A stretch of DNA of 64,000 nt from Limnobacter sp. SAORIC-580 (GTDB lineage Bacteria > Pseudomonadota > Gammaproteobacteria > Burkholderiales > Burkholderiaceae_B), in contig NZ_CP053084.1 in assembly GCF_013004065.1 (NCBI RefSeq), positions 1-64,000 on the forward strand, in the 5' to 3' direction. A program made the translations under genes and the position numbers. Below the pieces are notes generated by a model, which was given only the letters and a program-made list of their open reading frames with translations, did not search any database and had not been told where the DNA came from. This document shows positions 1 through 10,667 of the stretch, one piece after another. How positions within the stretch are numbered: position 1 is the stretch's first letter; every line of letters starts with the position of its first letter.

Positions 1-1392
1 GTGATTGATCAATTCTGGAACCACTGTGTTGAAGCGCTTCGGAAGGAAATTCCAGCCCAACAAATCAAGCTGTGGATCGAACCACTGACCGTGGTTGAAT
101 TTGATGAAGACACCGCCAGCCTGAGCATGGCTGCCCCAAACCGCTTCAAGCTGGATTGGGTACTGAATAACTATGGCGGCCGTTTCAATGAACTGGCCAC
201 TGAGTTTTTTGGTTGCGACATGGCCATTCAATGGCAAGTGGCCGCCAAACAGGCCAGTCCTTTGGTGGCCCCTCCCCCGGCTTCGGCCAAAAACAACAGT
301 GAAGCTGCCACGCAAGGTGCACCCAAGGTTGCCGCCGTCAAACGCGACGAAATTGCTGCCACAGTTTACGAACGCAGCCGTTTGAATCGTGACCTTTGTT
401 TTTCCAATTTTGTCTCGGGCCGTGCCAACCAACTGGCCAGGGCTGCCGCTGAACAAGTGGCGTCCAACCCGGGCGTCAGTTATAACCCGCTTTTTTTGTA
501 TGGCGGGGTGGGCTTGGGCAAAACCCACCTGATTCACTCCATCGGCAATCGCCTGCTGGAGCAGAACCCCAATACGCAGATTCGTTACATTCACGCAGAA
601 CAATATGTCAGCGATGTGGTGAAGGCCTATCAAAAAAAGGCATTTGAAGAATTCAAACGCTCTTATTACTCGCTCGACTTGCTATTGATCGACGATATTC
701 AGTTTTTCGGGGGTAAAAGCCGAACGCAAGAAGAGTTTTTCTATGCTTTTGAACAATTAATTGCGGCCAAGAAGCAAATCATCATCACCAGCGATACCTA
801 CCCCAAAGACATTCAGGGCATGGACGACCGGCTGATTTCCCGATTCAACAGCGGTTTGACTGTGGCGATTGAACCCCCCGAACTCGAGATGCGAGTGGCC
901 ATTCTGCTGAAAAAAGCCGAACAGCAAAAAATTATGTTTTCGGAAGATGTGGCCTTTTTCGTGGCCAAACACATGCGCAGCAACATCCGCGAACTGGAAG
1001 GCGCCCTGCGACGAATCATGGCGTTTGCCAGTTTTCACAACAAGCCCGTGACCATGGACCTGGTGCGCGAAGCTTTGCGCGACATGATTTCCGTCCACCA
1101 TGGCCAGGTGTCGGTTGAGAGTATTCAAAAAACAGTGGCTGATTACTACAAAATCAAGGTAGCAGACATGTTTTCAAAGCGCAGGCAAGCGCAAATTGTG
1201 CTGCCGCGCCAAGTGGCCATGTATTTGGCCAAAGAATTAACCGAGAAAAGTTACGTGGAAATTGGTGAGTTGTTTGGTGGAAGAGACCACACCACGGTAC
1301 TGCATGCGGTAAACAAGATATCGGAATTGCGAAATCAGTCATCAGAGTTGAACCATGCGCTGCACGTGCTGGACCAAACCCTGAAGGGTTGA
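1..1392 (+). CDS. dnaA: Chromosomal replication initiator DnaA
   Basis: DnaA binds DnaA boxes at oriC and melts the origin with ATP. The 463-residue protein has the usual four-domain layout: a DnaB/DiaA-contact N-terminus (about 1-80), a Pro/Ala-rich linker (about 85-115), an AAA+ core with Walker [10 protein letters not shown] at 168-176 and Walker [10 protein letters not shown] near 228-236, and a C-terminal DNA-binding domain with the signature RDHTTVLHA near 430. The start is GTG at base 1, so its promoter lies outside the window. Length and motifs are normal for the family. It is followed by a spacer of DnaA boxes and then dnaN, the classic origin order. Confidence 0.98.
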   Translation: MIDQFWNHCVEALRKEIPAQQIKLWIEPLTVVEFDEDTASLSMAAPNRFKLDWVLNNYGGRFNELATEFFGCDMAIQWQVAAKQASPLVAPPPASAKNNSEAATQGAPKVAAVKRDEIAATVYERSRLNRDLCFSNFVSGRANQLARAAAEQVASNPGVSYNPLFLYGGVGLGKTHLIHSIGNRLLEQNPNTQIRYIHAEQYVSDVVKAYQKKAFEEFKRSYYSLDLLLIDDIQFFGGKSRTQEEFFYAFEQLIAAKKQIIITSDTYPKDIQGMDDRLISRFNSGLTVAIEPPELEMRVAILLKKAEQQKIMFSEDVAFFVAKHMRSNIRELEGALRRIMAFASFHNKPVTMDLVREALRDMISVHHGQVSVESIQKTVADYYKIKVADMFSKRRQAQIVLPRQVAMYLAKELTEKSYVEIGELFGGRDHTTVLHAVNKISELRNQSSELNHALHVLDQTLKG

Positions 1393-1619
1393 TTTAGAAT
1401 TGTGGATAACTGTGTAATAAGCGTGCAGAACAACACGAGTTATCCACAGAAAAAAAGAACCAGGAAAAATCGGAAAAAGTTATCCACAGTATGCAGATTG
1501 AATCCCAGAAGTTCTACACCCATTTTGAAAGAACCTAAGAAGCTCAATTCAAAGGAAAAAATAGAGTTGTCCACAGAATCGAATCAACTCTATTAACTAA
1601 TCCTATAAGGAAATATTAA
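1393..1619. other. oriC: Candidate oriC: dnaA-dnaN spacer with four DnaA boxes
   Basis: This AT-rich spacer holds three perfect DnaA boxes: TGTGGATAA at 1401-1409 (reverse orientation), TTATCCACA at 1440-1448 and again at 1480-1488. A one-mismatch box TTGTCCACA lies at 1567-1575. A cluster of boxes next to dnaA is the usual bacterial origin signature. It may equally serve for autoregulation of dnaN or dnaA, and a second cluster upstream of dnaA (outside the window) cannot be excluded. A 64-codon open frame inside it is not a convincing gene. Confidence 0.8.
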
Positions 1620-2726
1620 ATGGAATTAATTCATAGCTCACGCGATGCATTGGTTCGAAAACTGCAAATCGTCAGCAACATCGTCGAACGTCGAAACACC
1701 TTGCCGGTGTTGGCCAACATTCTGTTGAAAAAACAGGGCGGCCTGCTGACACTGCTGTCTTCAGACATTGAAATGCAGATTCAAACCAGTGCAGAAGTGG
1801 GTGCGGGTGGTGAAGACACCGCGACCACAGTGGCTGCGAGGAAATTCCTGGATATTTTGAGATCACTCCCCGAAGATTCGGATGTCATGGTGAAGCTGGA
1901 CGGCAAGAAAATGTCTGTACAGGCCAAGAAAAGCCGTTTTGCCTTGCAAACCCTGCCCGCCGAGGATTTCCCGCTGGTGCAGGAACCCAAAGAATGGGTG
2001 ACACAAATCAGTCTGCCGCAAAAAATGCTCAAAAATCTGTTGGGCATGGTTCATTTTTCCATGGCTCAACAAGACCTGCGTTATTACCTGAATGGTGTTT
2101 TGTTGGTGATTGAAAGTGCCTGCGTTCGCGCTGTGGCTACCGATGGACACCGCCTGGCCTATGCCGATGCACCTGGTCAAGGTGGCACCGCCAAGCATGA
2201 GGTTATTATTCCGCGCAAAACCGTACTAGAGCTGTCGCGTTTGCTGAATGACACCGATGACACTGTAACCATTGATTTGGCGAGCAACCAGGCGAAATTT
2301 ACCTTTTCGGATATCACCCTGATCACCAAGTTGGTGGAAGGCAAGTTTCCCGATTATCAGCGGGTAATTCCCAAAACCCATCAGCACCACGTGGTTATTT
2401 CCCGCGACGCCTTGTTGCACTCGCTTCAGCGGGCCTCGATTTTGACCAGTGACAAATTCCGAGGTATTCGCTGGGTGTTGGGTGCCAATGGTTTGACCAT
2501 TGTGGCCAACAACTCGGATCAGGAAGAAGCCCGGGATGAAATGGAAGTCGAATACCAAGGTCCCGAGATTGACGTGGGTTTTAACGTAAACTACCTGTTG
2601 GATGTGTTGAACAACCTCAAGTCGGAAACCGTGCAGTTTACGTTGCAAGACGGAAACAGCAGTGCACTGGTGACCACCCCAGGCAAAGACGATTTCAAGT
2701 ATGTCGTCATGCCCATGCGTATTTAA
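1620..2726 (+). CDS. dnaN: DNA polymerase III beta subunit (sliding clamp)
   Basis: DnaN forms the ring-shaped dimeric clamp that tethers DNA polymerase III to DNA. At 368 residues it has the normal length of the three-domain clamp, starting MELIHSSRDALVRKLQIVSN and ending with the typical YVVMPMRI tail. The ATG is preceded by the purine-rich stretch AAGGAA at a usable distance. It lies 227 bp after dnaA and 32 bp before gyrB in the same direction. recF is absent from its common place between dnaN and gyrB. Confidence 0.97.
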   Translation: MELIHSSRDALVRKLQIVSNIVERRNTLPVLANILLKKQGGLLTLLSSDIEMQIQTSAEVGAGGEDTATTVAARKFLDILRSLPEDSDVMVKLDGKKMSVQAKKSRFALQTLPAEDFPLVQEPKEWVTQISLPQKMLKNLLGMVHFSMAQQDLRYYLNGVLLVIESACVRAVATDGHRLAYADAPGQGGTAKHEVIIPRKTVLELSRLLNDTDDTVTIDLASNQAKFTFSDITLITKLVEGKFPDYQRVIPKTHQHHVVISRDALLHSLQRASILTSDKFRGIRWVLGANGLTIVANNSDQEEARDEMEVEYQGPEIDVGFNVNYLLDVLNNLKSETVQFTLQDGNSSALVTTPGKDDFKYVVMPMRI

Positions 2727-2737
2727 AACGACAATAA

Positions 2738-5284
<2,547 letters not shown>

Positions 5285-5289
5285 GCACA
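5285..5289. repeat. Left target-site duplication GCACA
   Basis: GCACA directly follows the gyrB stop codon and directly precedes the TGTGG end of the transposon. The same five bases follow the other end at 37449-37453. A 5-bp duplication is what Tn7, Mu and Tn5053-type transposases leave. Confidence 0.93.
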
Positions 5290-5340
5290 TGTGGAGCGAA
5301 AAAATAGTTGGCCATTTCTGTTAAATAGTTGGCCAACTTT
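5290..5340. repeat. Left transposon end: terminal inverted repeat and subterminal TnsB-type site
   Basis: The 25-bp terminal repeat occupies 5290-5314 and contains ATAGTTGGCCA. A second copy of the core, ATAGTTGGCCAA, lies at about 5325-5336, roughly 21 bp further in. Tn7-family ends carry arrays of about 22-bp TnsB binding sites, so these are read as TnsB sites L1 and L2. Confidence 0.85.
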
Positions 5341-5362
5341 CTCCAAACATTAGGGTATAGAG

Positions 5363-5390
5363 AAACGGCTAACTTCGGTTGGCCGTTTTT
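5363..5390 (+). terminator. Intrinsic terminator inside the transposon end, downstream of gyrB
   Basis: An 11-bp stem (5363-5373 with 5378-5388, one G.T pair) closes on a C(TTCG)G tetraloop and runs into a T tract (5386-5390). It lies about 75 bp inside the left end and would terminate gyrB transcription now that the native terminator is 32 kb away, or insulate the element from gyrB read-through. Confidence 0.85.
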
Positions 5391-5510
5391 GTTAGAGTCA
5401 ACAACTGCTTGATTTAATGTTATTTTTTTAGTTTATTTTGAGAATCTTTTAAAAAATTGATCTTGATTTTGTCCTAAATTCCAAAAATATTAGGATTTAA
5501 CAATCAAACC

Positions 5511-6128
5511 TTATAGACCTAAGTCAGCGGGTTTTGCTTCGAGTGCTTTTTTGACTGCCCAATTTAGTTCAGCATGAACATCGTAGTCGCTTTCTGGATC
5601 AAGACTCGGCATATCTGGAACAGCGCCTACTCGGTGTCTCAGATCCTTAGCGATTTGAAGAGCACGAAGCCCAAGTCTTCCAAAATTTAAACTTCTAGTT
5701 TGAAAGAATTCTTCATAGTAAGGGGGATGGGCTAAAAATTCGCTTACCCCGTCAAGGTTGGCATGAGCTTGCTTTGTTAAATGTGGCATCTCGAGTACTC
5801 GCATTAACAGGTCCTTTGGTAATAGGCGCCAGTCATAGGCTGAGTAGTCAAGAGTAAAAGTCGGAGTTTTGTAACGGGATCTGTATTCCTCTTGCCCGTG
5901 CTGTTCCATCTGTGGTTCGCCGTGATCAGAGGCGGCCAAAGCACAATTAATAGCAAAATCATCAAGCTCTGCTGCGATACGAAGTGCAACAAAAGTCCGC
6001 TGCTGGCCATCTTTGAGGCGTTGACTAAACCAATCACGTCCAAAAGATAATCCATGGCCAAGAAGCGCGACACCGGCTCCTATAGCCGCAGCAAGTATGG
6101 TTACAGAAGACGGAATTTCTGATGTCAT
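5511..6128 (-). CDS. Hypothetical protein with one N-terminal membrane segment
   Basis: I do not recognise this 205-residue protein. A hydrophobic stretch at about residues 8-27 (VTILAAAIGAGVALLGHGLS) looks like a membrane anchor. The rest is soluble, charged and alpha-helical in character, with no catalytic motif I can name. It is the outermost gene at the gyrB-proximal end of the transposon and points toward gyrB. The region between it and the terminator (5391-5510) is AT-rich with nothing identifiable. Confidence 0.6.
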   Translation of the reverse strand: MTSEIPSSVTILAAAIGAGVALLGHGLSFGRDWFSQRLKDGQQRTFVALRIAAELDDFAINCALAASDHGEPQMEQHGQEEYRSRYKTPTFTLDYSAYDWRLLPKDLLMRVLEMPHLTKQAHANLDGVSEFLAHPPYYEEFFQTRSLNFGRLGLRALQIAKDLRHRVGAVPDMPSLDPESDYDVHAELNWAVKKALEAKPADLGL

Positions 6129-6238
6129 TGTATGGTTACCTGGAAATCTTAAGGGTAAGGTTTACAAATAAAGATTAATTACTTTATTTGTGATGTGGGG
6201 TACATCAGTTATCACCAAGGGCATGATGACCCGTAGTT

Positions 6239-7009
6239 TTAATCTAATGAGACCGCGACAATACTTAGTGGTTTGCCGGTCCATGTTTGGAAATCACTCC
6301 CATATCCACAAACTAAATCGACAGCATCCTGATTAACAGCGAGATACACTTCATCAAAAAAGCTCATCTGCAACCAAGCATATTTGGTAAGTGCTTGATG
6401 AAAAAAAGCCGTACTTGAATTCATCGAGAAGTAGCGAATCTCAATTGCTACCCTCTTACCCTTTGCAGTCTCAAATCCTAGGTCCGGCTTTATTGATAGA
6501 CCTGACAGATCAATTTCTTTCCAGGTACCGGACAGGCCGAAGTCCGCTGGGTGTTTGTTCACACGATCTACAACCGCGTGTTGAAGTTGGAAAGCGGCCT
6601 TGCGTGCCTCTGACCTAGTGTTGTCAACGTTCCTGCTACCTGAATCTTTGGTCTCAAGCTCGATCAAATGTTTCACGCCAGCAGCAATAGTCTGTCCGCT
6701 GATCACCGATTCGGCTATTTGTGCCGCTTTGGCAGGGTTAAGCTTGTGGAGTTTCAGCAGTTCCTCGATGCTTGAATACGGAGTTTGGTCCGTGAATTTG
6801 CCGATATGTTGATGAAAGTTTTCATCGACAAATTCCTTTAATGCCACGTAGCGTTTCAACATGCGCACCGACAAACCATTGTTCTCAGCATAGACAGCGA
6901 GGTGATTCGCAATGCTCAGTTCTTTGGAGTTCTCAAGTTGCCATTGCGCAGCTTTACCCTGGTCGTACCATAAAGGTAAACCTGGTTTGCTTTCCTTTCT
7001 TTTAGCCAA
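6239..7009 (-). CDS. ParB-like HTH protein with a possible PD-(D/E)XK-like C-terminus
   Basis: Unrecognised 256-residue protein. The middle (about 50-115) resembles the ParB/KorB helix-turn-helix region: a segment like NGLSVRMLKRYVALKEFVDE followed by SIEELLKLHKLNPAKAAQIAESVISG, the way ParB ends its HTH with a 'leave-by-score' helix pair. The C-terminal part has PDLGFETAKGKRVAIEIRYFS (split here as PD at about 175 and EIR about 15 residues later), a layout reminiscent of PD-(D/E)XK nucleases but with R in place of K. Both assignments are inferences from pattern only. Its start lies 46 bp from a copy of the palindromic operator that also flanks the tnsA promoter, which links it to transposition control. 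Confidence 0.55.
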   Translation of the reverse strand: MAKRKESKPGLPLWYDQGKAAQWQLENSKELSIANHLAVYAENNGLSVRMLKRYVALKEFVDENFHQHIGKFTDQTPYSSIEELLKLHKLNPAKAAQIAESVISGQTIAAGVKHLIELETKDSGSRNVDNTRSEARKAAFQLQHAVVDRVNKHPADFGLSGTWKEIDLSGLSIKPDLGFETAKGKRVAIEIRYFSMNSSTAFFHQALTKYAWLQMSFFDEVYLAVNQDAVDLVCGYGSDFQTWTGKPLSIVAVSLD

Positions 7010-7054
7010 AATCGCTTCCTTTACTTTAGAGCGCTAGTTTAACCTTTCTTTTAA

Positions 7055-7071
7055 TTTCGTCAATAACAAAA
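7055..7071. promoter_or_regulatory. Palindromic operator, copy 1 (TTTCGT-N5-ACAAAA)
   Basis: TTTCGT CAATA ACAAAA lies upstream of the minus-strand gene 6239-7009. It is the same 17-bp pattern, arms of 6 bp and a 5-bp spacer, as the sites at 7811-7827, 7860-7876 and 29810-29826. Confidence 0.65.
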
Positions 7072-7158
7072 ATATTGAGCAAATTTATTCGCTGGTCTAT
7101 AGTGGGGGCGGCAATGTTTGGCTTGGCCCCTTGCACCGCTCTCCGTTCAGATAGATAA

Positions 7159-7208
7159 GTGCTAATAAGTTAGACATTACGCCGCGTTTAAGTATGGTTT
7201 ATTAGCAC
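7159..7208. promoter_or_regulatory. Perfect 10-bp inverted repeat upstream of the XRE regulator
   Basis: GTGCTAATAA at 7159-7168 and its exact reverse complement TTATTAGCAC at 7199-7208 start exactly 40 bp apart, close to four helical turns. They lie 20 bp upstream of the XRE gene start at 7228. The arrangement suggests autoregulatory operator half-sites or an RNA hairpin with a 30-nt loop. Confidence 0.55.
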
Positions 7209-7227
7209 ATAAGGCGATGTAGAGACG

Positions 7228-7716
7228 ATGAGACGAGAACCTGAAAGACATCTAAGCCCAATGATCTGGGTATCACTTGAGCGCCTTGGTAAGCGCATAA
7301 AACTCGCTCGCCTGGTGCGAAATCTGACTCAAAAGCAAATCGCTGAAAGAGCGATGATCAGTGTCGAAACGGTACGCGGCATTGAACGTGGTGAGCCTAT
7401 TGGTTCGTTTTGTGGCTTCTTGGGAATCCTTCAAGCTCTAGGAGCGAGCAACCAAATTGATTTCGTTCTCCTGGACGATCCCACCGGCACGGTGCTAATG
7501 CAGTCACGCGTTCGTAAAAGGGCGGCTCCCATTAAGCCGCCGGAGCCAATACCCTATGTGCCCATCAGGCAAAAGCCCAAATTGACGTTAGTACGAAAGG
7601 AGCCCGTGAAAAAAGGTGAGATCGGCGAAGCCATAACCCTGGAGGACATGATGAAGGTACTTCGTGAATCAATCGAGAAATCGAAAAAAGATCCTGATCC
7701 AAGCAACAACGACTAG
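7228..7716 (+). CDS. XRE-family transcriptional regulator
   Basis: A 162-residue protein with a Cro/C1-type helix-turn-helix at about residues 20-56 (KRIKLARLVRNLTQKQIAER, then ISVETVRGIERGE), followed by a small helical segment and a Pro/Lys-rich, probably flexible tail (about 95-162). The HTH resembles HipB-like and XRE repressors. It precedes tnsA in the same direction with a 168-bp spacer. A perfect inverted repeat lies directly upstream, so it may control itself. It is a candidate repressor for the palindromic operators around the tnsA promoter, although the HTH gene at 28925-29596 is an alternative. Confidence 0.85.
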   Translation: MRREPERHLSPMIWVSLERLGKRIKLARLVRNLTQKQIAERAMISVETVRGIERGEPIGSFCGFLGILQALGASNQIDFVLLDDPTGTVLMQSRVRKRAAPIKPPEPIPYVPIRQKPKLTLVRKEPVKKGEIGEAITLEDMMKVLRESIEKSKKDPDPSNND

Positions 7717-7810
7717 TTGCCGCCCCACCTGCCCACAGCCTTAGCTCTCGCCCCGTCCTGTCCCCGAGTCCTTTAATAACCTAAATTCAACGAATTTTCG
7801 GAGGCACTAT

Positions 7811-7876
7811 TTTTGTCAACAACAAAATTATTGCCTTCATTAAATCATACATGATATAATTTCGTTAACAACAAAA
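7811..7876 (+). promoter_or_regulatory. tnsA promoter flanked by two palindromic operators
   Basis: A consensus -10 TATAAT is at 7855-7860 with -35 TTGCCT at 7831-7836 (18-bp spacer). Operator copy 2, TTTTGT CAACA ACAAAA, is at 7811-7827 just above the -35. Operator copy 3, TTTCGT TAACA ACAAAA, is at 7860-7876, overlapping the end of the -10 and the start site. The two are 49 bp apart centre to centre. The geometry fits repression of the transposition operon. The leader is only about 18 nt and has no clear Shine-Dalgarno. Confidence 0.75.
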
Positions 7877-7884
7877 ATATAACT

Positions 7885-8697
7885 ATGTCCTACCTCACGA
7901 AAAAAGATCAAAAGGGTAAGACCAGGCAGATTGGCAAGCGGGGCTTTAGAAAAGGATCGTATTTCACGCATCTCTTAAAGTCTGCGCCGGAGGGAAAGTC
8001 GGTGGTTGATAGCAGACACGAACTCATTGCTGGCTATGCCATGGATCTTGATCCCCGCATTAAAACGTTACAAGTTCAACCCTTCACCCTTGATGTAACA
8101 ACCGGTGAAATGTTGCACACAAAAGATCAGCTTGATCGCTACAGAGAAAAACTTAAAACACGTGGCCGGCAGGCAAGCCTTTACACACCTGATTTCGCTT
8201 TAACGATGCAAGACCAAACGGTGCGAATCATTGAAATCAAAGACGCGGCCTGGATTGATTTCACTGATTCTTACGCACGAAAAATTGAGGCCGCCACTGA
8301 GCTATTAAAGGTTAAAGGGATTCATTTTGAAATCCTTGCGGGTTCTTATGAGGACACATTGCCATGTGTTCAAAACTTGAAGCTGCTACACAGCATTAAT
8401 CATCAAATGAACGCCAAAGAGGTTCCTCCTTCATTGCTTGATTTGACTGAAAAATTGCAAGCCGTTCGAGTGTTTGCAGCGCAAATGCATGAGAGCGCAG
8501 AAATGCTTTCGGTCTCTGAAATTGCTGATGCAAATGGATTATCAGTAGTACAGGTTTGCATGGCAATTGTCATGGGGATTTTTGATGCGCCGATTTGGCG
8601 TGAAGTGATTAATAAAAAAACATTGTTGTCTGGTGCTGCCGATGATTCGATGAATTGCATTCGGTATGAACACTTTGATTTAAGGAGAAGAACATGA
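7885..8697 (+). CDS. tnsA: TnsA-like transposon endonuclease
   Basis: TnsA makes the 5' strand cuts that, with TnsB, give cut-and-paste transposition. The 270-residue protein has the restriction-endonuclease-like fold signature: E45 in SRHELIAGYAMDLDPRIK, D103 in YTPDF and the ExK motif E117-I-K119, a spacing comparable to the E63/D114/K132 triad of Tn7 TnsA. The C-terminal part (about 180-270) is the TnsA_C-like helical domain. Its stop overlaps the tnsB start by 4 bp, so the two are translationally coupled. With an intact catalytic set the element should excise rather than form cointegrates. Confidence 0.93.
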   Translation: MSYLTKKDQKGKTRQIGKRGFRKGSYFTHLLKSAPEGKSVVDSRHELIAGYAMDLDPRIKTLQVQPFTLDVTTGEMLHTKDQLDRYREKLKTRGRQASLYTPDFALTMQDQTVRIIEIKDAAWIDFTDSYARKIEAATELLKVKGIHFEILAGSYEDTLPCVQNLKLLHSINHQMNAKEVPPSLLDLTEKLQAVRVFAAQMHESAEMLSVSEIADANGLSVVQVCMAIVMGIFDAPIWREVINKKTLLSGAADDSMNCIRYEHFDLRRRT

Positions 8698-10667
8698 CGC
8701 AGATAACAACGGGTACGGTGTATCAAACCGGCGCATCGCGTTTGTGTATTTCAAAACTGAACAGAGATTCGCAGGTGGTGATGATCACAGATCTTCACAC
8801 CAAACATGATTTTCCCGTGACACTAACGGAACTGCAGCGAAATATCGCCACTGGTTTGTATGTTCGCGAGAATTATGAACATGACACACGCTGCAGTCTG
8901 TCAAGGGTGATGGATGATCCCCAATATAAAAGTGAATACGTCACGGAAGCTAAGCGTCGACAAAATGCGATTGCAAAATTTGAGCGTTTGGTAACCGATG
9001 GAATGACAGCTGCGGATGCCTGTGAAAACGTTATTGGCATTTACAGTTTGTCTTGTTCAGAGCGGACCTTCAGACGCTGGTGCCGAGATTTCCGTCACCG
9101 CGGTTTTGAAGGTATTACGCCCAAGCACCACAAAAAAGGTAGGTCCAAAATTGTGTTTTCTGAAGAGGTAGAACAGATCATCGTGTTCACTTTGGAGGAG
9201 AACTTAAGTAAGCATTACATTCGTATTAAAGAGTTACATCAAATAATTAATCAGAAATTGGCGGAGAAAGGATTCGAGGAAAGATTGTCTTATGACCAGG
9301 TTCGCTACTACGTCAATTTGCAGCCTTGGGACAGGCGTGTTCTTGCCAAGTTTGATCCTCGCACCCGACGCTCAGTGGGAAGCATGCGGCAGAAAAACTA
9401 TCAAACAAATTTGCCATACCAAAGGATTGAAATGGACTGCACGCAACTTGATGTGTTCGTCACTCAACCACTTAGTTCAGCACCGATACGTCCGTGGGTG
9501 TGTGTCGCAATTGATGTGGCCACGGGCTTTCCACTTGCAACGGAAATATCGCTTCATACACCGGACACGGTTCAGGTGTTGAAGACACTTGAGCGGGCAA
9601 TGTACGGATATACCGAGGAAGAATTTGACAAATATGGAGTTATGAATCGTATCGAATACATGGGCCGCCCCCAAACGCTAGTGCTTGATAACGGATCGGA
9701 ATTTCGATCTGAGAGTTTTTCATCGATCACAGCTTTTGGAATTGCGGTGGAATACAACCCTGCATATTCGCCATATCGAAAGCCATTTGTCGAACGCTTT
9801 AACCGCAGTTTGAAGGATTTCACATCAAGTCTTCCTGGATCCACGCGTGGTCCAAAAACTACCAACGCTCGGCCACAAACAGACCTTGGTATGAAGACAG
9901 CGATCATCGATTTTTCAGAATTGAAGATGCTGATAACTCGATTTGTATTTGATGACTACAGCATGAGATCACTGGATAGGCACGTTATCGGATCAGTAGC
10001 CAAGGGTGAAGATTACGGTTTTTCACCTGCAGAAAGACTTGTGCGCTTGCAGAAGGAAATGATTGCACTAGAGCCAATAACTATGCAAGACATGGCCAAT
10101 GCACGAATGATTCGAGAAACGCGCACAACGGATAGGGGCGGAATTACGTTTGAGAAATGCAAGTATTCCTCTTCTGAATATGCTGTGTTGTATTCAAAAC
10201 TGGGCCCTGGCGTAAAAGTGGAAATTTTGTATGACCCGATCGACTGTACTTACATCGATGTGATTGATCCAATCAACAAGGGATCGAAGATTCGATTGAA
10301 CAACATCTATTGGGATATCGGAAGAAACCCTCCTGTGGATTACACAACGCTCAGATTATTGATAGCCAATGCTGACAAAACACATGGTAGATCTGACTTC
10401 GATACGATCGCTGTCGAGTATCAAAAAATGCTTGGCGTGTTTTTTGATGGCGTAAACAAAAGGGCAACGACGAAAACAAAGAAGCATTCGTCGGCCAAGA
10501 AAGAGGTCGCAGAGGCCGCTAAATTGGTGCGATCAATGACCACGGGTCGAACCACAAATGAAAAAGAAATTGATGAACCAACCTATTTAACCCAAAGTAC
10601 TGAATGGAATATCGACTACGAGTCGATTGAAGCGCCAGAGATTGTGACAAAGAAAAATTATCAATGA
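8694..10667 (+). CDS. tnsB: TnsB-like DDE transposase
   Basis: TnsB binds the transposon ends and joins 3' ends to target DNA. The 657-residue protein contains N-terminal helix-turn-helix modules (about 70-190), then an RNase H-fold integrase core with D248 (EMDCTQLD), D332 (VLDNGSEF) and E367 (PFVERFNRSLKDF). The D-E spacing is 35 residues, as in the D,D(35)E family. After this come a Mu-type beta-barrel (about 480-560) and a basic tail that in relatives contacts TnsC. It overlaps tnsA and tnsC by 4 bp each. The likely binding sites are the ATAGTTGGCCA repeats in both ends. Confidence 0.95.
   Translation: MTQITTGTVYQTGASRLCISKLNRDSQVVMITDLHTKHDFPVTLTELQRNIATGLYVRENYEHDTRCSLSRVMDDPQYKSEYVTEAKRRQNAIAKFERLVTDGMTAADACENVIGIYSLSCSERTFRRWCRDFRHRGFEGITPKHHKKGRSKIVFSEEVEQIIVFTLEENLSKHYIRIKELHQIINQKLAEKGFEERLSYDQVRYYVNLQPWDRRVLAKFDPRTRRSVGSMRQKNYQTNLPYQRIEMDCTQLDVFVTQPLSSAPIRPWVCVAIDVATGFPLATEISLHTPDTVQVLKTLERAMYGYTEEEFDKYGVMNRIEYMGRPQTLVLDNGSEFRSESFSSITAFGIAVEYNPAYSPYRKPFVERFNRSLKDFTSSLPGSTRGPKTTNARPQTDLGMKTAIIDFSELKMLITRFVFDDYSMRSLDRHVIGSVAKGEDYGFSPAERLVRLQKEMIALEPITMQDMANARMIRETRTTDRGGITFEKCKYSSSEYAVLYSKLGPGVKVEILYDPIDCTYIDVIDPINKGSKIRLNNIYWDIGRNPPVDYTTLRLLIANADKTHGRSDFDTIAVEYQKMLGVFFDGVNKRATTKTKKHSSAKKEVAEAAKLVRSMTTGRTTNEKEIDEPTYLTQSTEWNIDYESIEAPEIVTKKNYQ

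Noticed and set aside
1402..1596. Small gene between dnaA and dnaN
   Set aside because: The frame is filled with DnaA boxes and has no plausible protein character.
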